The notes below the pieces were generated by a model that saw nothing but the letters and a program-made list of their open reading frames with translations, ran no database searches and was not told where the DNA came from. From the NCBI RefSeq assembly GCF_900114655.1, contig NZ_FOTT01000003.1, forward strand, positions 82,810-146,809: a stretch of DNA of 64,000 nucleotides. The letters are read 5' to 3'. Shown one piece after another: positions 1-8,698 of the stretch. Source of the stretch: Candidatus Frackibacter sp. WG13 (GTDB lineage: Bacteria > Bacillota > Halanaerobiia > Halobacteroidales > Acetohalobiaceae). Numbering within the stretch: position 1 is the stretch's first letter; each line of letters begins with the position of its first letter. Both the position numbers and the translations under genes were made by a program.

Positions 1-2
1 CT

Positions 3-590
3 GATTTGACATTAGCTAAGCAGGAAGCGATCAATTTACTTAAAGAAAAACGTAAGGTTCCAATTGAAGGTCGAAGCTTTAGGGCTAAAGTCAAGAAGCT
101 TAATAAAGATCATACCGCTAAAGTAAAATTTATCGATATAACTAATAAATATATAGGATTTAAAGCATTTAATTTTCCGATTGATAGGTTATATACTGAG
201 GCTTATTTTGCGCCAGAAATAGGAGATATAGTAGACATATATTTCAAAGGTAAGAATGAAAAATATGCAACGTTAAAGAGTAGTAGTACCGATAATCAGA
301 AGAGGAATAGACAACTTCCTGAGGATAAGGAGATAATTACTCCTAATGGTTATCGAATTAAGATGAACAATGAAAGCCTGCTAATTTCAGGCAAAGATGA
401 AAAATCATTAATGGAGATAAAAGAAGAACTGATAAAAGTAATCAGTACTAAAGGAACGATTGAAATGACGCCAGATTTGATTAATATGAAAAGAAAAGAT
501 GGTGCTGTACTCATGGACGATGCAAAGACCGAAGTAGAGTTTGGAGGCAAGAAGATGAAAGTTAATAATAGCGGGATTGATATGTCCTAA
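3..590 (+). CDS. VgrG/gp5-like spike protein, C-terminal part (partial)
   Basis: The frame is already open at the left edge, so the N-terminus lies outside the window; an in-frame TTG at 6 has no visible ribosome binding site. About 194 codons are visible. The stretch APEIGDIVDIYF (visible residues 69-80) resembles the OB-fold signature of VgrG/gp5 spike proteins of contractile injection systems. The tail is short beta-rich strands such as TPNGYRIKMNNESLLIS rather than a long beta-helix. Known of the family: VgrG trimers cap the tube and pierce the target. Inference: this is the last structural gene of a contractile injection locus lying mostly to the left, followed by the accessory genes up to 11755. 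It could instead be a generic phage baseplate V-like protein. Confidence 0.6.
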   Translation, partial: DLTLAKQEAINLLKEKRKVPIEGRSFRAKVKKLNKDHTAKVKFIDITNKYIGFKAFNFPIDRLYTEAYFAPEIGDIVDIYFKGKNEKYATLKSSSTDNQKRNRQLPEDKEIITPNGYRIKMNNESLLISGKDEKSLMEIKEELIKVISTKGTIEMTPDLINMKRKDGAVLMDDAKTEVEFGGKKMKVNNSGIDMS

Positions 591-641
591 GATAAGTTGA
601 GTAGATTATGAAGGGAATACTATTGGAGGTAGGTTAAGAAA

Positions 642-1697
642 GTGAAAGATTTAATAGGGGCTAAACTAGATCAAATGGCTAATCTTAAAGATCGAAAAGT
701 ACTAAAGGAGATAATGGAGGAAGCCTTTTTTAATATTATAGATTATCAAGAGCAAGTAAATGATGCTTTAGAAGATAGAGTCTTTAATATAATGGAGGAT
801 AAGGAGAAGTATTATGATATCTATGCAACTCTTGTTAAGCGAGAGAAAGTTGATCTATTGGATGATTTCTTATTTCCAATCTTAGAAGAAGATAAAGAGG
901 AAGAAGTCTATGATAAAGAAGAGCTTATAGAAAAGATTAAAGCAGGCGAAGAAGTTGTTGTTACTAAAGTCTTTTTAGAATTAGAATACGAAAAGATTCA
1001 GTCTTTAATCGAAGAAGGAGAACCACTGTCAGGAACCATCATTAGTGATAGTGAAGAGTATAATATTTCGATTAAATTAAAGTATAATCGAGACTATCTC
1101 AAGGCTGAAGAAGAATTATACAAGACTTTTTTGCGGAGTGGCATTAGATGGAGAACTATCAACAATCCCTATATTCGGAAGATCTTCGATATTGTAATTG
1201 TAGATAGTGGTGAAGAATTAGATGATATAACAGATTTTGAAGAGATAAACTTTGATTTAGGTAGTTTAGAAGATAAGAAACATGTTGGGTATGTTCCTGT
1301 CTGGAATATAAAGAGGGTAGAACAGAAGAGTGATGGTTTTCCGGTGCCAGCTGAAGACAAGATAAATTATGATCATGTAGTATCTTTAAAAGATTTAGGT
1401 GTGGAGAATGGTTATTTAGTTACTTCAGATAACTTCAACATAATAGCTATTAAGAAAAAGGAAGAAGACTTGATTATTACTTGTGATGATAGTAATTCTA
1501 CTTCTTGGGAATTACTGAAGATTGTCCAAGATAATAAGCCTAAAAACCAGACATTTGAATTTGAATTAATGTCAAATAGTAAGCAAGGTTTACTGATGAA
1601 TCGACTTACTCATCAGAAGTTCAAACCAGTAAGAACTTTTGGGGACTTAAATAGAATAATAAATTCTTTTAAAGAGATCGATAACTTAGTTTTATAG
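642..1697 (+). CDS. Unrecognised conserved-looking protein of the injection-system operon
   Basis: A 351-residue soluble acidic protein with no signal peptide or membrane segment. Start is GTG at 642 with GGAGG at 625-629. The N-terminal 80 residues look helical and charged (EDRVFNIMEDKEKYYDIYAT). A proline-rich patch, GYVPVWNIKR followed by DGFPVPAEDKINYDHV, sits near residues 210-245. I cannot assign a function from motifs. It lies 52 nt after the VgrG-like gene and in the same direction as the Hsp70/DnaJ/FHA/PP2C genes, so a role in assembling or regulating that apparatus is inferred from context only. It is unlike transcription factors or enzymes I know. Confidence 0.7.
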   Translation: MKDLIGAKLDQMANLKDRKVLKEIMEEAFFNIIDYQEQVNDALEDRVFNIMEDKEKYYDIYATLVKREKVDLLDDFLFPILEEDKEEEVYDKEELIEKIKAGEEVVVTKVFLELEYEKIQSLIEEGEPLSGTIISDSEEYNISIKLKYNRDYLKAEEELYKTFLRSGIRWRTINNPYIRKIFDIVIVDSGEELDDITDFEEINFDLGSLEDKKHVGYVPVWNIKRVEQKSDGFPVPAEDKINYDHVVSLKDLGVENGYLVTSDNFNIIAIKKKEEDLIITCDDSNSTSWELLKIVQDNKPKNQTFEFELMSNSKQGLLMNRLTHQKFKPVRTFGDLNRIINSFKEIDNLVL

Positions 1698-1718
1698 GAA
1701 GTTGAAATATTAAATGAA

Positions 1719-1916
1719 ATGATAGATGAAGACTCTACCTACGACTTTAATTTTTATATAGAAGATGAAATCAGAGTAAATAACAGTAAGAAAGTAATGT
1801 TATTAAAGTTTAAAGATATCGAAGATAATTATTTAAAATATGACTTACTTAGTTTCGTGATTTCAGAAGTTCAGATGCATTTTGCGGAGTACATTTGTAA
1901 GGGAGTATTTATTTAA
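1719..1916 (+). CDS. Small unrecognised protein, translationally coupled
   Basis: A 65-residue acidic protein. ATG at 1719 is the only reasonable start, because an in-frame TAG lies at 1695. Its stop codon TAA (1914-1916) overlaps the ATG of the next gene, so the two are probably translationally coupled and may form a complex. There is no recognisable motif. It has alternating charged and hydrophobic stretches (KVMLLKFKDIEDNYLKYDLL) and no signal peptide. The position inside a tight operon with normal codon use argues that it is real. Confidence 0.6.
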   Translation: MIDEDSTYDFNFYIEDEIRVNNSKKVMLLKFKDIEDNYLKYDLLSFVISEVQMHFAEYICKGVFI

Positions 1917-2626
1917 TGAACTACATATGGGAATTAATTGTCAGAGCCAAAAATGAGAATATAGATTTAAAAGAAATTAGTTTTAAATTAGCAAATAGAT
2001 ACTCACCGTATATGGAACTTAGTAATCAAGATATAAATTCTAAGCAAGTAGAAGCTGAGGCAGAGATTAATCCTTATTATAGATTTTTCGATATTTTTAA
2101 AGAGTTATTTATGCCTGATTATGATGATTGCCAAGAGTTAAGAGGTGTATTTTTAGATATAGTAGTTCATTTTTTAACAACGATAGACCTTAAACAGGGA
2201 ATGGACAAGCAAGAGTATTATAAAAAAATTATTTACCATGAAATTAAGGGTGGCTATTTTGGACAAGTAGTAGAGGAAGGGATAGATTATTTTACTAATC
2301 AAGAAAAGAGTCTTCTATTAGATAATATTTATAGGTTCTATAATACCGGGAATCATATATATCATTTAAAAGATACTATTAAAAAAATCTTTAAAGACTC
2401 TATCATCTATGTGAATTGTTATGAAATAAATGAAGTTCTTATCTATATTGGCCAAGTTAAGAATCAGATTAATCTTATGAAGTTAAAGGTGATAAAGGAA
2501 TTATTCTTACCAGTGAATTTTAAAATAACGACTTATTGGGAGAAACATTTTGGAATAATAGGGGTAGTAGAAACGATGACAATAGGGGAAATTTCAATTT
2601 ATGAAAAGGAGGAAGCCAAAAATTGA
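1916..2626 (+). CDS. Unrecognised protein, operon partner of the Hsp70-like gene
   Basis: A 236-residue soluble protein rich in aromatic and acidic residues. ATG at 1916 overlaps the preceding stop (TAATG). The stop TGA (2624-2626) overlaps the TTG start of the Hsp70-like gene, which gives translational coupling on both sides. I see no catalytic signature. The motif NPYYRFFDIFKELF (about residues 57-70) is the most distinctive stretch. Context implies a structural or adaptor role in the injection-like locus; no function is claimed. Confidence 0.7.
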   Translation: MNYIWELIVRAKNENIDLKEISFKLANRYSPYMELSNQDINSKQVEAEAEINPYYRFFDIFKELFMPDYDDCQELRGVFLDIVVHFLTTIDLKQGMDKQEYYKKIIYHEIKGGYFGQVVEEGIDYFTNQEKSLLLDNIYRFYNTGNHIYHLKDTIKKIFKDSIIYVNCYEINEVLIYIGQVKNQINLMKLKVIKELFLPVNFKITTYWEKHFGIIGVVETMTIGEISIYEKEEAKN

Positions 2627-5256
2627 ATTCTTATAAGCTTAATCCTAATATAAGAAAGAAGAAACAAGATAGGAGATTCACTAAAAATGAATTACTGGAA
2701 ATGTCCACTTATAAATTAAAGAATATATGTAGTAGATATAAGATAGTTAAAGCCTATCAAAGTTCTTATAGTAGGGAAGAGTTAGTAGATATTATATTTA
2801 AATATCGAGGAGTAGAAAAAGTAAAATTAATAGAAAAATATAAATCCGGTGGTCTTGCGCGATTACAAGATGCATTGGATGAGAATTTAGTTACTAAAGT
2901 GCGGGTTGCCGATAAGATAAAGATTCCAGCTAAGATCACGATATATGAAGGGGTTGGGATTACAAAAGAAGATAAGTATAAAGTGGTTATTAAGGGTGAA
3001 ATAGAAGAGTCTAATGTCTTATTAGTCAATGGGAAGAACTATTTATGTGGTGTCTTCAATCTTAAGAAAGATACAGAAGGTAATTATTATTTAGCAGCAA
3101 ATAATCATAACTTTAGATTAGAAGAATTTAATAATAAGAACTATAGTCTTTTATTCTTTAAAAAGAATGATTCAAATTACTTATATAAGAGTTATTATGA
3201 AGAACGCAAGTTGCCGCCAAAAAATATTGAATACTATAAGGTGCCGATTATTGATTTCGAAGTCAAAGCATTAGAAACTACAAAAGCGGTATTATGTATT
3301 GACTTCGGCACATCAAATACAACAGCAGGAGCATATTTAGATAGTAATTATGTTTCAAATCTTTCTAGTAATGACTTGTTAAATGAGAACATTAAATTAA
3401 ATGAAATAAACTTTGTTAAGTTTCCTCATGTAACTATTAAGAATGAACAGTGGATTAAGATGACGCCAACTATAGTTTATGTATTAAATTGTGAAAATCC
3501 CAATAATATTAAGTTCATATTTGGGCATGAAGCAAAAGAGCGGATGAAGAAGAATGACTATACCAGTAATGCTACTGTCTTTCAAGGAATAAAAAGGTGG
3601 GTTAATACTTACCAGAAACGCGAAGAAGTCTATGATGAATTTGGAAATATAGCAGAGATAACAAGAGGAGAGGTAGTTAGAGCTTATATTAATTATATTG
3701 TTAAGACAGCTGAACACCAGTTCAAATGTAAATTTAAGAACTTACATATTTCTAGTCCAGTAAAGATGAGAAGACAATTTATTAATATGTTCCAAGAAAT
3801 AGTTGAGGGCTATAATGTAGAAAGTAAGTACTTTTTAGATGAAGGGATATCTGTACTGTATAATACAATAGCTAATCTAATTGAAAAGAGAAACTTTTAT
3901 GATGGCCAGGAGTACAAAGCATTAGTTATAGATTGTGGAGGTGGAACTACCGATTTATCTTCTTGTAAATTTCAAATAGTTGAGGGGAATATTTCTTATA
4001 AAGTAAATATCAAAACCGGTTTTAAAAATGGAGATACAAACTTTGGTGGTAATAATATAACATATCGAATAATGCAGTTCATGAAGATAGTTTTTGCCTA
4101 CTACTATCAGAGTGAGCAAGAGATTATAGATATAGATGAGTTGATTCCATTTCCGAGTATAGACCTCTTTAGATATGTGGATGAGTTGGGGATAGATAAA
4201 ATCTATACTAAATTAGAAGAGTACTATCAAAGAGCAGAAACCGTAATTCCAACTAGGTACCAAGAATATGAGAATAAGACCAGTGATGAGTACCAGAAAG
4301 TAAAGAATAACTTTTACTTTTTGTGGGAGATAGCTGAAAGAATGAAGAAACAGTTCTTTAAAAAGACAAGCATTTTAAGAAATAAATTTGAGTCAACTGA
4401 ATTTAATGAAGTAGATAGTGATTTATACGTAACACCATTAGATAAGTGGAGTCTTTCCGTTTATAAGTACGGAGTATTAGAGACAGTAGATAGATTTCCA
4501 GATGTCATTTTTAATATTAAAGAGATAACTAAATTGATTAGAGCCGATATTTATGAAATAGTTAGAAAGTTTTTAGATAAGCTTTATGAAAGTGGAGAGT
4601 TAATGGATTATTCCATAATTAAGTTAACAGGACAGTCTTGTAAAATAGATATTTTTAAAGAAGCTCTTAAAGAATTTGTTCCAGGGAGAAGTATAGAATT
4701 TAAACAGAAGGATAAAGAAGAAGAGTCTCTGTATCTAAAGCTTTCTTGTCTAAGAGGAGTAATAAAATATATGAAAGCAAAGAAACTTGGCGATATTGAG
4801 GTACAAATAGAAAGTGAGTCGCCAATTATTCCCTATTCTATAAGTGCAATTACATTTACAGGAGAAGAAAAGACAATTGTCGGAAGTCAGAATCGGATAG
4901 ACCAAGCTAAAGGCAGTATTTCTAAACCGTTAAGCACAAAAGAAATAAAGTTTTATTTAAAGAATGTGCAGGGCGTATTACAACAAGAGTATATATATGA
5001 AAATCATTTTAATGACTATCAAGAGATAGTAGTAGAAGACTTATTACAAGAATATGAAAATAAAATAGTGCAGGAAGAGACAGATAAAATTAAAAATGGA
5101 GAAGTAAAGTTCTTTGTATTTACTGATAATGAAAGTTGGGGTTTCTTTATAGTACCAGTTAGCAGAATGGATGATCAATTATATGTAGGAAAGAAAAAAT
5201 TCTTTGCATTTGAAGATGATTTATCTAATCTGGACTTCTTTGATGGATTAAAATAG
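2623..5256 (+). CDS. Hsp70/actin-fold ATPase with SAP-like N-terminal domain
   Basis: An 877-residue protein. TTG start at 2623 is set by AAAGGAGG at 2606-2613 and overlaps the previous stop. Residues about 21-62 look like a SAP/HeH helix-extension-helix (STYKLKNICSRYKI). The ATPase core shows the phosphate-1 motif LCIDFGTSNTT (about 224-234), the phosphate-2 motif VIDCGGGTTDLS (about 435-446) and an adenosine-type motif KLTGQSCKIDIFKEAL (about 667-682). The middle and C-terminal regions are divergent, and the usual DnaK substrate-binding lid is not recognisable. The DnaJ gene at 6103 could be its co-chaperone. Inference: a dedicated chaperone or scaffold ATPase for the contractile apparatus rather than the housekeeping DnaK, which is normally about 610 residues and sits beside grpE. 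Confidence 0.85.
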   Translation: MNSYKLNPNIRKKKQDRRFTKNELLEMSTYKLKNICSRYKIVKAYQSSYSREELVDIIFKYRGVEKVKLIEKYKSGGLARLQDALDENLVTKVRVADKIKIPAKITIYEGVGITKEDKYKVVIKGEIEESNVLLVNGKNYLCGVFNLKKDTEGNYYLAANNHNFRLEEFNNKNYSLLFFKKNDSNYLYKSYYEERKLPPKNIEYYKVPIIDFEVKALETTKAVLCIDFGTSNTTAGAYLDSNYVSNLSSNDLLNENIKLNEINFVKFPHVTIKNEQWIKMTPTIVYVLNCENPNNIKFIFGHEAKERMKKNDYTSNATVFQGIKRWVNTYQKREEVYDEFGNIAEITRGEVVRAYINYIVKTAEHQFKCKFKNLHISSPVKMRRQFINMFQEIVEGYNVESKYFLDEGISVLYNTIANLIEKRNFYDGQEYKALVIDCGGGTTDLSSCKFQIVEGNISYKVNIKTGFKNGDTNFGGNNITYRIMQFMKIVFAYYYQSEQEIIDIDELIPFPSIDLFRYVDELGIDKIYTKLEEYYQRAETVIPTRYQEYENKTSDEYQKVKNNFYFLWEIAERMKKQFFKKTSILRNKFESTEFNEVDSDLYVTPLDKWSLSVYKYGVLETVDRFPDVIFNIKEITKLIRADIYEIVRKFLDKLYESGELMDYSIIKLTGQSCKIDIFKEALKEFVPGRSIEFKQKDKEEESLYLKLSCLRGVIKYMKAKKLGDIEVQIESESPIIPYSISAITFTGEEKTIVGSQNRIDQAKGSISKPLSTKEIKFYLKNVQGVLQQEYIYENHFNDYQEIVVEDLLQEYENKIVQEETDKIKNGEVKFFVFTDNESWGFFIVPVSRMDDQLYVGKKKFFAFEDDLSNLDFFDGLK

Positions 5257-5306
5257 GTGCATTAACTTTTCCCGAATATAGTAGATCAAGCAGGAAGGAT
5301 GATAAC

Positions 5307-6080
5307 TTGTTTAGTAATCAATTTCCTTATTTTAAAAAAGGTAATATATTAAAAAAGAGCATGCTTGAAAATATTAGAGATTATCCGCGAGATTTTATTA
5401 ACTTATATTTTCAAGACTATTCTGATGGTATATTAACAGGCTGTAGTTTGGAAGTGAAAGGTAATTATATAAATATTAATAGAGGATTGATTAAATTTAA
5501 AGATAGAATGTACATGTTAAATGAAGTTAGCAAGGTGGATTACGAAGATAGCAGTAATGAAATGATTTTAAAAGTTAAATTTTTAGATTCTAAAGAGGAG
5601 AATGATTTTGAAATATACGAAAGCAATATATACTTGGATACTGGGCAAAAATTAGAAGAAAGTGAATTTGAACTTGGAAGGTTTAAGTTTAGAAAAGGGG
5701 CTCAATTAAGAGATAATTATAATCAATTTACGGATTTTGCTATAGAGTATAATACTATAAATTTAATTAATGTAAAGTATTCCAGTGTTAGTGAACCAAG
5801 CATTCATCCTTTAATAAGTAAAATGTTTGCCCATCAAGTATTGGATAATATAGAAGATAGTAGCTTGGATATAAGTTTTGCTATGCAATGTTTAAGTAAT
5901 AAGGTGGTAAATAGGAAACTGATAATGGCTTATTTAGTTAAAAAGTTGGGTTTAGAAGATAAAGCATATACTAATATGGAAATATATAGGTTTTTAAGAA
6001 GGATATTGAAACTGATATCTGGAAATATATCAAATGGAACTCAAGCAAGAAATCGGCCTAATAAAATTATAGTTGATTAG
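5307..6080 (+). CDS. Tail-fibre/baseplate-like protein, function unknown
   Basis: A 257-residue protein. TTG start at 5307 is set by AGGAAGGA 8 nt upstream. Residues about 24-72 carry RDYPRDFINLYFQDYSDGIL, then a GC and an INRGLIKFKDRMYML segment. This spacing recalls the 'DGivsG...v..G.a..dGr.y' beta motif at the N-terminus of some phage tail-fibre and baseplate proteins, which is a weak resemblance. The C-terminal third is helical and basic. There is no signal peptide or membrane segment. It sits between the Hsp70-like and DnaJ genes in the same operon. It could be a client of those chaperones; this is inference. Confidence 0.6.
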   Translation: MFSNQFPYFKKGNILKKSMLENIRDYPRDFINLYFQDYSDGILTGCSLEVKGNYININRGLIKFKDRMYMLNEVSKVDYEDSSNEMILKVKFLDSKEENDFEIYESNIYLDTGQKLEESEFELGRFKFRKGAQLRDNYNQFTDFAIEYNTINLINVKYSSVSEPSIHPLISKMFAHQVLDNIEDSSLDISFAMQCLSNKVVNRKLIMAYLVKKLGLEDKAYTNMEIYRFLRRILKLISGNISNGTQARNRPNKIIVD

Positions 6081-6102
6081 AGGGAGGCTATAAAGATTAT
6101 TT

Positions 6103-6531
6103 ATGGGGGATTACTATAGTATTTTAGGGGTAAGGAAGAACGCTAATAAATCGACAATAAAGAAAGCATATAGAAAGTTAGCATTAGAGTATCATCCAGA
6201 TAAGAATCCAGGTGATAGCGAGGCTGAAAGGAAATTTAAGAAGATTGTTAAGGCCTATGAAGTATTAAGTTCTAAGCAGAGCAGAAAAGAATATGATGAG
6301 CAGTTAAATCAAGAGTTTAATAAGAGGCAAACTGGAGGTTATTCTCAAAAGCAAGAAAAATATAGGACTAATTTCAATCCTAACGATCTTAATAATGTTG
6401 AGCAGAGGTTTAAAGAGTTTTTTGGTTTTGACCCTAAAACTAAAGAGAAGATTAAGAAGAAAAAGAAACAAAAGAAAGATCAAATGAATACTGATGATCT
6501 TTTTAATAGATACTTTGGGGCTAATAAATAA
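6103..6531 (+). CDS. Short DnaJ-domain (J-protein) co-chaperone
   Basis: A 142-residue protein whose first 65 residues are a canonical J domain: [20 protein letters not shown], then the HPD signature at residues 31-33, then [20 protein letters not shown]. There is no Gly/Phe-rich linker and no zinc-binding region, so it is much shorter than housekeeping DnaJ (about 375 residues). The tail is lysine-rich and ends in [12 protein letters not shown]. Known: the J domain stimulates Hsp70 ATPase through the HPD loop. Inference: it partners the divergent Hsp70-like ATPase at 2623. Confidence 0.92.
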   Translation: MGDYYSILGVRKNANKSTIKKAYRKLALEYHPDKNPGDSEAERKFKKIVKAYEVLSSKQSRKEYDEQLNQEFNKRQTGGYSQKQEKYRTNFNPNDLNNVEQRFKEFFGFDPKTKEKIKKKKKQKKDQMNTDDLFNRYFGANK

Positions 6532-6552
6532 AGCATTTAGGAGGGAGTATTA

Positions 6553-7200
6553 ATGAATAAAATCTTTTATATCTTCAAAAGGATACTACCTGTTATCAAT
6601 ATACCTAAACATATTAAACGGTACTACTTGAAATGGAAAATATCAAGGCATAAGGATGAAGATAATGAATCGATTCATTATTTGTTAAAGTTTATTAATC
6701 TTGTTATATTGGCAATGATATTAGGGGGAATTATCTATTTAAATATAATTTATAAGGACAGAAGATTAATAGTCGGTAGTATCGTAGCTATAACTGTAGC
6801 TGCTATTGGAATATTTGTAAAGAAAAATAAAAAGAGGAACAAAGTTGCGACAGGCTATCAAGAGGTTGAAGCACTAATACTAAAAGATGAGAGTGACCAA
6901 ATCATAAAAAGATGGAAGATACACAATTCACCATCGCTATTAATTGGAAAAAAGACTAAAGCAAATGAGGTTGATATTGACCTATCAGAGGCTGTATATG
7001 CTTCTTTAATTAGTAGGCAACATGCAGTAATGAATAATACGGGTGATAAGTGGTACTTTGAGGATATAGGTTCGTCAAATGGTAGCGGAATTAAAAGAAA
7101 ACAGAGCAGTGAAAAAATTAAAATAGAGCAAGGAAGACCATATCAAGTTAATGCTGGAGATACTATATATATAGCAAATACGAAGTTATTAGTTAAATAG
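6553..7200 (+). CDS. Membrane-anchored FHA-domain protein
   Basis: A 215-residue protein with two hydrophobic helices (about 45-66 and 72-90) and a C-terminal cytoplasmic FHA domain (about 108-215). FHA signatures are IGK (131-133), SRQH (154-157) and SSNG (174-177), the residues that usually contact phosphothreonine. Known: FHA proteins read threonine phosphorylation, for example Fha1 with PpkA/PppA in type VI secretion. With a kinase and phosphatases in the same operon, it probably recruits phosphorylated partners to the membrane. The client is not identifiable from sequence. Confidence 0.9.
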   Translation: MNKIFYIFKRILPVINIPKHIKRYYLKWKISRHKDEDNESIHYLLKFINLVILAMILGGIIYLNIIYKDRRLIVGSIVAITVAAIGIFVKKNKKRNKVATGYQEVEALILKDESDQIIKRWKIHNSPSLLIGKKTKANEVDIDLSEAVYASLISRQHAVMNNTGDKWYFEDIGSSNGSGIKRKQSSEKIKIEQGRPYQVNAGDTIYIANTKLLVK

Positions 7201-7223
7201 AATTTAGAGGAGGAAATATCAAA

Positions 7224-7766
7224 ATGAATATGGAGAGGTGTCCAAATGGGCATTTATATAATCCTAGAAAATATAATGAATGTCCTTATTGCGACGAAAA
7301 AGTATTAGAAGACAACAAAAATTCTGGAGAAGAAGAGTCTAACAAGAAATCATCTACTGCTTCTAATACTAATCAAAATGGGGCAAAGACTTTAGCCTAT
7401 TATGATAATCAAGATGGTATCAATCCAGTAGTAGGCTGGATAGTATGTATAGAAGGAGTAGAACGTGGCAAAGATTATAAGATTGTAAGTGAAAAAAACT
7501 TTATAGGTCGTTCAGAAGATATGCACATTCATATTGCTGGTGATAATGCAATATCTAGAAGAAATCATGCGGTAATAAGTTATAATCCAAAACAAAGAAA
7601 TTTCATGTTAATTCCTGGAGCTGAAACTAGTGGGATTATATATATTAATGAAGAAGCAATCTATGCACCAACAGAACTATCGCCTTATGATGTGATAGAG
7701 ATGGGAGAAAGTAAATTTATATTCATCTCTTTATGTGGTCAGCATTTTGAATGGGGGCTTGAATGA
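7224..7766 (+). CDS. Zinc-ribbon + FHA-domain protein
   Basis: A 180-residue soluble protein. An N-terminal metal-binding knuckle (Cys6, His10, Cys20, Cys23; CPNGH...CPYC) is followed by a Ser/Asn-rich linker (about 30-60) and an FHA domain (about 72-178). FHA core residues are GRS (95-97) and SRRNH (111-115). The usual SSNG loop is altered to TSGIIYINEE, so part of the phosphopeptide surface differs from the first FHA protein. It is followed 41 nt later by the PP2C gene. Probable role: a second phospho-threonine reader in the same signalling module. Confidence 0.88.
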   Translation: MNMERCPNGHLYNPRKYNECPYCDEKVLEDNKNSGEEESNKKSSTASNTNQNGAKTLAYYDNQDGINPVVGWIVCIEGVERGKDYKIVSEKNFIGRSEDMHIHIAGDNAISRRNHAVISYNPKQRNFMLIPGAETSGIIYINEEAIYAPTELSPYDVIEMGESKFIFISLCGQHFEWGLE

Positions 7767-7807
7767 CTATATAATTCATCTAATTTTGATTAAAGAAGGA
7801 GAAAAGT

Positions 7808-8647
7808 ATGTTATTTAAAAGAATATTTGCATTTCCTAATCTTTTAATCTATCTTAGTATCTTATTAATAGCAAGATATTTAGTAGAGAGTTATTTAAAT
7901 GACAAACGTTATAAGCCTAAATTATTAATTGGTAATGCTCAAGATAGAGGAAGTAGAAAAGAACAAGAGGACTCATTTTCAACAATAAAGAACGAAAACG
8001 GGGTTTTAGCTGTATTAGCAGATGGTATGGGAGGGTTATCGCTTGGGAAGAAGGCAAGTAACCTAGTGGTAAGAACATTCTTGGAGGAGTTTACACGGAC
8101 TTATAATATTCATCCTATTAAGAAATTCTTAATTAATACTACATATATAAGTAATGCTAAAGTTTTAGAGTTTAGTACTGAACGCAATATAGGGACAACC
8201 TTAGTAGCGGTATTAATTAATAATGGTAGACTTTATTGGACTTCGGTTGGAGATAGTTATATATATCTTTATAGAGAAAAAGAACTAAATTTACTTAATG
8301 AACAACATACTTTTGCTAAAGAATTAGCTGTTGCTTATGAAGCAGGGGAAATAAGTCAACAAGTAGCTTTAAATCATCCTAAGCGAGACAGGTTGACAAG
8401 CTATCTTGGTTACGAGAATTTTTATGAACTTGACTATAGTAATTCTGCAATCGAACTACAGCAAGGGGATAAAGTGATTCTTTGTAGTGATGGGATAAAT
8501 GATTCTTTATCAGAAAGAGAACTAGAGAAAGTTATATCTAAAAGGGCCCATCCATTAAAAATCTCAGAGGAAATCTTAAAAATAGTGTTAGATAAGAATA
8601 TTAATAATCAAGATAACGCAACGGTCATCGTATTAGAAAAGACTTAA
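7808..8647 (+). CDS. Membrane-anchored PP2C-type Ser/Thr phosphatase
   Basis: A 279-residue protein with an N-terminal transmembrane helix (about 9-27) and a complete PP2C domain (about 38-278). Metal-ligand and active-site motifs are intact: QED (53-55), ADGMGG (71-76), VGDS (147-150), CSDG (226-229) and DN (269-270). It should remove phosphate from Ser/Thr residues and so oppose the kinase at 10805. The membrane anchor places it with the FHA protein at 6553. An AAGGAG ribosome binding site lies just before the ATG. Confidence 0.92.
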   Translation: MLFKRIFAFPNLLIYLSILLIARYLVESYLNDKRYKPKLLIGNAQDRGSRKEQEDSFSTIKNENGVLAVLADGMGGLSLGKKASNLVVRTFLEEFTRTYNIHPIKKFLINTTYISNAKVLEFSTERNIGTTLVAVLINNGRLYWTSVGDSYIYLYREKELNLLNEQHTFAKELAVAYEAGEISQQVALNHPKRDRLTSYLGYENFYELDYSNSAIELQQGDKVILCSDGINDSLSERELEKVISKRAHPLKISEEILKIVLDKNINNQDNATVIVLEKT

Positions 8648-8698
8648 TAAGAGCATTCTAATTGTTAATACTTAGTGTTTTATGAGGAGGAAGAAGAA

